Position numbers and translations under genes: made by a program
The notes under the pieces: model-generated
Told to the model about the DNA's origin: nothing
Seen by the model: the letters and a program-made list of their open reading frames with translations, nothing else
Databases searched by the model: none
Part shown: piece by piece, positions 4,660 to 5,506 of the stretch
How positions within the stretch are numbered: the stretch's first letter is position 1
Layout of the letters: the number at the start of each line of letters is the position of its first letter
NCBI GenBank assembly: GCA_900768705.1
Contig: CAAGEB010000044.1
Span: 1 to 5,506 of the forward strand
DNA: 5,506 nt
Direction of reading: 5' to 3'
Source: Oscillospiraceae bacterium
GTDB lineage: Bacteria > Bacillota > Clostridia > Oscillospirales > Ruminococcaceae

Positions 4660-4975
4660 CGGCTCTAACTTTTTGATAGAGGGTATTATAGTTACCGACA
4701 ATTGAATCACTCTATTGCGAGAACAAGCTTTCTGCTGTTAGGACTTCCGCCACGACCGCTGCTTAAAAGTGCAGCCGAGCGAGTATCCCGATGGGAATCG
4801 GGTAAACAGAGCAGTCACACCAGTCGCATTGGCTTGCGACAAGAAAGAACGGGTGGAGCAGTGTGCGTTGCCGCTGTGGACGAACCATCAAAAGCAAAAG
4901 CGTAGCAATCAGGAGTTCATCAACTGTATAAATCACGGGGCGGCAACTGCCCATCAGGAACCGTTCCGTGTTTTA
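4660..4975 (+). ncRNA. Gene-free, highly structured region, candidate structured RNA
   Basis: About 300 bases without a believable protein gene but with many stable stems. They are CTCTA/TAGAG (4663-4667/4677-4681), GCTGC/GCAGC (4758-4762/4771-4775), CCCGAT/ATCGGG with a GGGA loop (4787-4792/4797-4802), GTCGCA/TGCGAC (4823-4828/4835-4840) and CACGG/CCGTG followed by TTTT (4934-4938/4966-4974). The GGGA loop is a GNRA tetraloop only on the plus strand, which favours rightward transcription. The layout and some sequence blocks (for example GGACTTCCGCC and GTGGACGAAC) recall HEARO RNAs, the omega RNAs of IscB nucleases, but no IscB or TnpB gene is present and I could not verify the match. It may equally be an oriT or the remnant of another mobile element. 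Confidence 0.4.
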
Positions 4976-5005
4976 TATAAATTTCTTTGTGATATAACAA
5001 AGAGC

Positions 5006-5035
5006 TTACACTTCTCCCCTGCGGGAGTTGTGTAA
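5006..5035 (-). other. Hairpin behind the tRNA-Asn, possible end or processing signal of the rRNA operon
   Basis: TTACAC-TT-CTCCC-CTGC-GGGAG-TT-GTGTAA is a symmetric stem of 11 pairs with one TT/TT internal loop. It lies 18 bases past the tRNA 3' end in the direction of rRNA transcription. A second stem, CTTTGT/ACAAAG (4985-4990/4997-5002), follows. The downstream minus-strand sequence (GCTCTTTGTTATATC) has only a weak T-run, so termination here is possible but not certain. Confidence 0.45.
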
Positions 5036-5053
5036 ACTGTTTGCTGTATCGTT

Positions 5054-5130
5054 TGGCTCCCCCGACTGGACTTGAACCAGTGACACCCTGATTAACAGTC
5101 AGGTGCTACTACCGACTGAGCTACGGAGGA
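5054..5130 (-). tRNA. tRNA-Asn (GTT), CCA encoded
   Basis: On the minus strand the gene begins TCCTCCG and closes with CGGGGGA plus discriminator G and CCA. The anticodon stem CCTGA/TCAGG holds the loop CTGTTAA with anticodon GTT (plus-strand AAC at 5094-5096). The T-arm contains GGTTCAAGTCC. The cloverleaf is complete, with one G-T pair in the acceptor stem. It lies 38 bases behind 5S rRNA and is probably part of the same transcript, a common arrangement in Firmicutes. Confidence 0.96.
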
Positions 5131-5138
5131 ATAGAGAA

Positions 5139-5162
5139 ACTCAGCGGAGTAATCCGCTGAGT
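5139..5162 (-). other. Perfect 10-bp hairpin between 5S rRNA and tRNA-Asn
   Basis: ACTCAGCGGA (5139-5148) pairs with TCCGCTGAGT (5153-5162) around a 4-base loop. In the transcribed (minus) direction it is followed by TTTCTCT, a weak T-run. It may be an RNase processing stem separating 5S from the tRNA, or an attenuator lowering tRNA readthrough. Confidence 0.6.
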
Positions 5163-5168
5163 CTTTAT

Positions 5169-5284
<116 letters not shown>

Positions 5285-5340
5285 TATCGAGAGTATTCTC
5301 TCAAAACCGAATAACGAAACTCAAAACATATTCATCAGAG

Positions 5341-5506
5341 TTTAAGCCCTCGACCGATTAGTATTCGCTGGCTGAACACATTACTGTGCTTACACCTTGA
5401 ACCTATCAACCTCGTAGTCTACAAGGGGTCTTACTGCTTACGCATGGGATATCTTATCTTAAGGACGGCTTCACGCTTAGATGCTTTCAGCGTTTATCCG
5501 ATCCGC
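5341..5506 (-). rRNA. rrl: 23S ribosomal RNA, 3' end (partial, continues beyond the right edge)
   Basis: The minus strand shows the typical 3'-terminal part of 23S rRNA: CTGAAAGCATCTAAGCGTGA, AGATAAGATATCCCAT, the segment with GACTACGAGGTTGATAGG, and the final GAATACTAATCGGTCGAGG followed by GCTTAA. About 166 bases are in the window. The 3' end is placed at about 5341 by comparison with the family's usual GAGGGCTTAA ending. The order 23S, 5S, tRNA-Asn, read leftward, is a normal operon end. Confidence 0.96.

Noticed and set aside
4493..4705. Small protein of 70 residues starting at GTG in the AC-rich hairpin
   Set aside because: It has no ribosome binding site, its frame starts inside an inverted repeat and crosses a terminator-like hairpin and an opposed promoter, and no known family is recognisable.
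4702..5035. Short overlapping frames in 4702-5035 on both strands
   Set aside because: They have no ribosome binding sites, overlap on both strands, and cover strong RNA stems; the protein sequences show no domain.
5054..5100. attachment site in the tRNA-Asn 3' end
   Set aside because: No second copy of the tRNA 3' sequence is visible in the window and no integrase gene is present, so an att site cannot be supported.

Overview
The window reads as a junction between a mobile, accessory stretch and a ribosomal RNA operon in a low-to-moderate GC Firmicute, most likely a gut Clostridia species of the Ruminococcus/Oscillospiraceae type. The evidence is the DUF6017-type replication initiator, the Gram-positive epsilon/zeta module, consensus TTGACA-N17-TATAAT promoters, purine-rich ribosome binding sites, and a tRNA-Asn with encoded CCA directly behind 5S rRNA. 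Species cannot be fixed from the sequence alone.

Left part (1-860): the first codons of an IS3-like transposase run off the left edge on the minus strand behind a near-perfect promoter. Next to them is a plus-strand remnant, probably the coiled-coil C-terminus of a relaxase, apparently decapitated by that insertion and closed by a clear Rho-independent terminator. Centre-left (886-2007): a RepA-like initiator with a C-terminal DUF6017 region. Its linker contains a 38-bp direct repeat whose two copies lie in different reading frames, directly followed by an AT-rich stretch, which looks like an origin inside the rep gene.

Centre (2028-4288): two toxin-antitoxin modules back to back. The first is a type II epsilon/zeta pair with its own consensus promoter and a palindrome over the predicted transcription start. 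The second is a type III (toxIN/abiQ-like) system: a consensus promoter, three tandem 35-36 nt repeats (the RNA antitoxin), a 13-bp-stem terminator, then a ToxN/AbiQ-like endoribonuclease gene. This toxin is about 100 residues longer than classical ToxN. Its core is very AT-rich (18-25% GC in 60-base lines), whereas its tail has the GC of its neighbours (42-50%). The stop-codon region and the downstream promoter of the zeta gene are duplicated after the toxN gene, so the type III module looks like a cassette dropped in between two related boundaries.

Right part (4300-5506): an inserted-looking hairpin, a second copy of the toxI-type promoter, an opposed minus-strand promoter around a block of strong hairpins, and about 300 bases of non-coding, highly structured DNA that may encode a structured RNA (IscB omega/HEARO-like RNA is one hypothesis). 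Then, on the minus strand, come tRNA-Asn, 5S rRNA and the 3' end of 23S rRNA. The toxin-antitoxin pairs would stabilise the element, rep would replicate it, and the relaxase (now broken) would have mobilised it.
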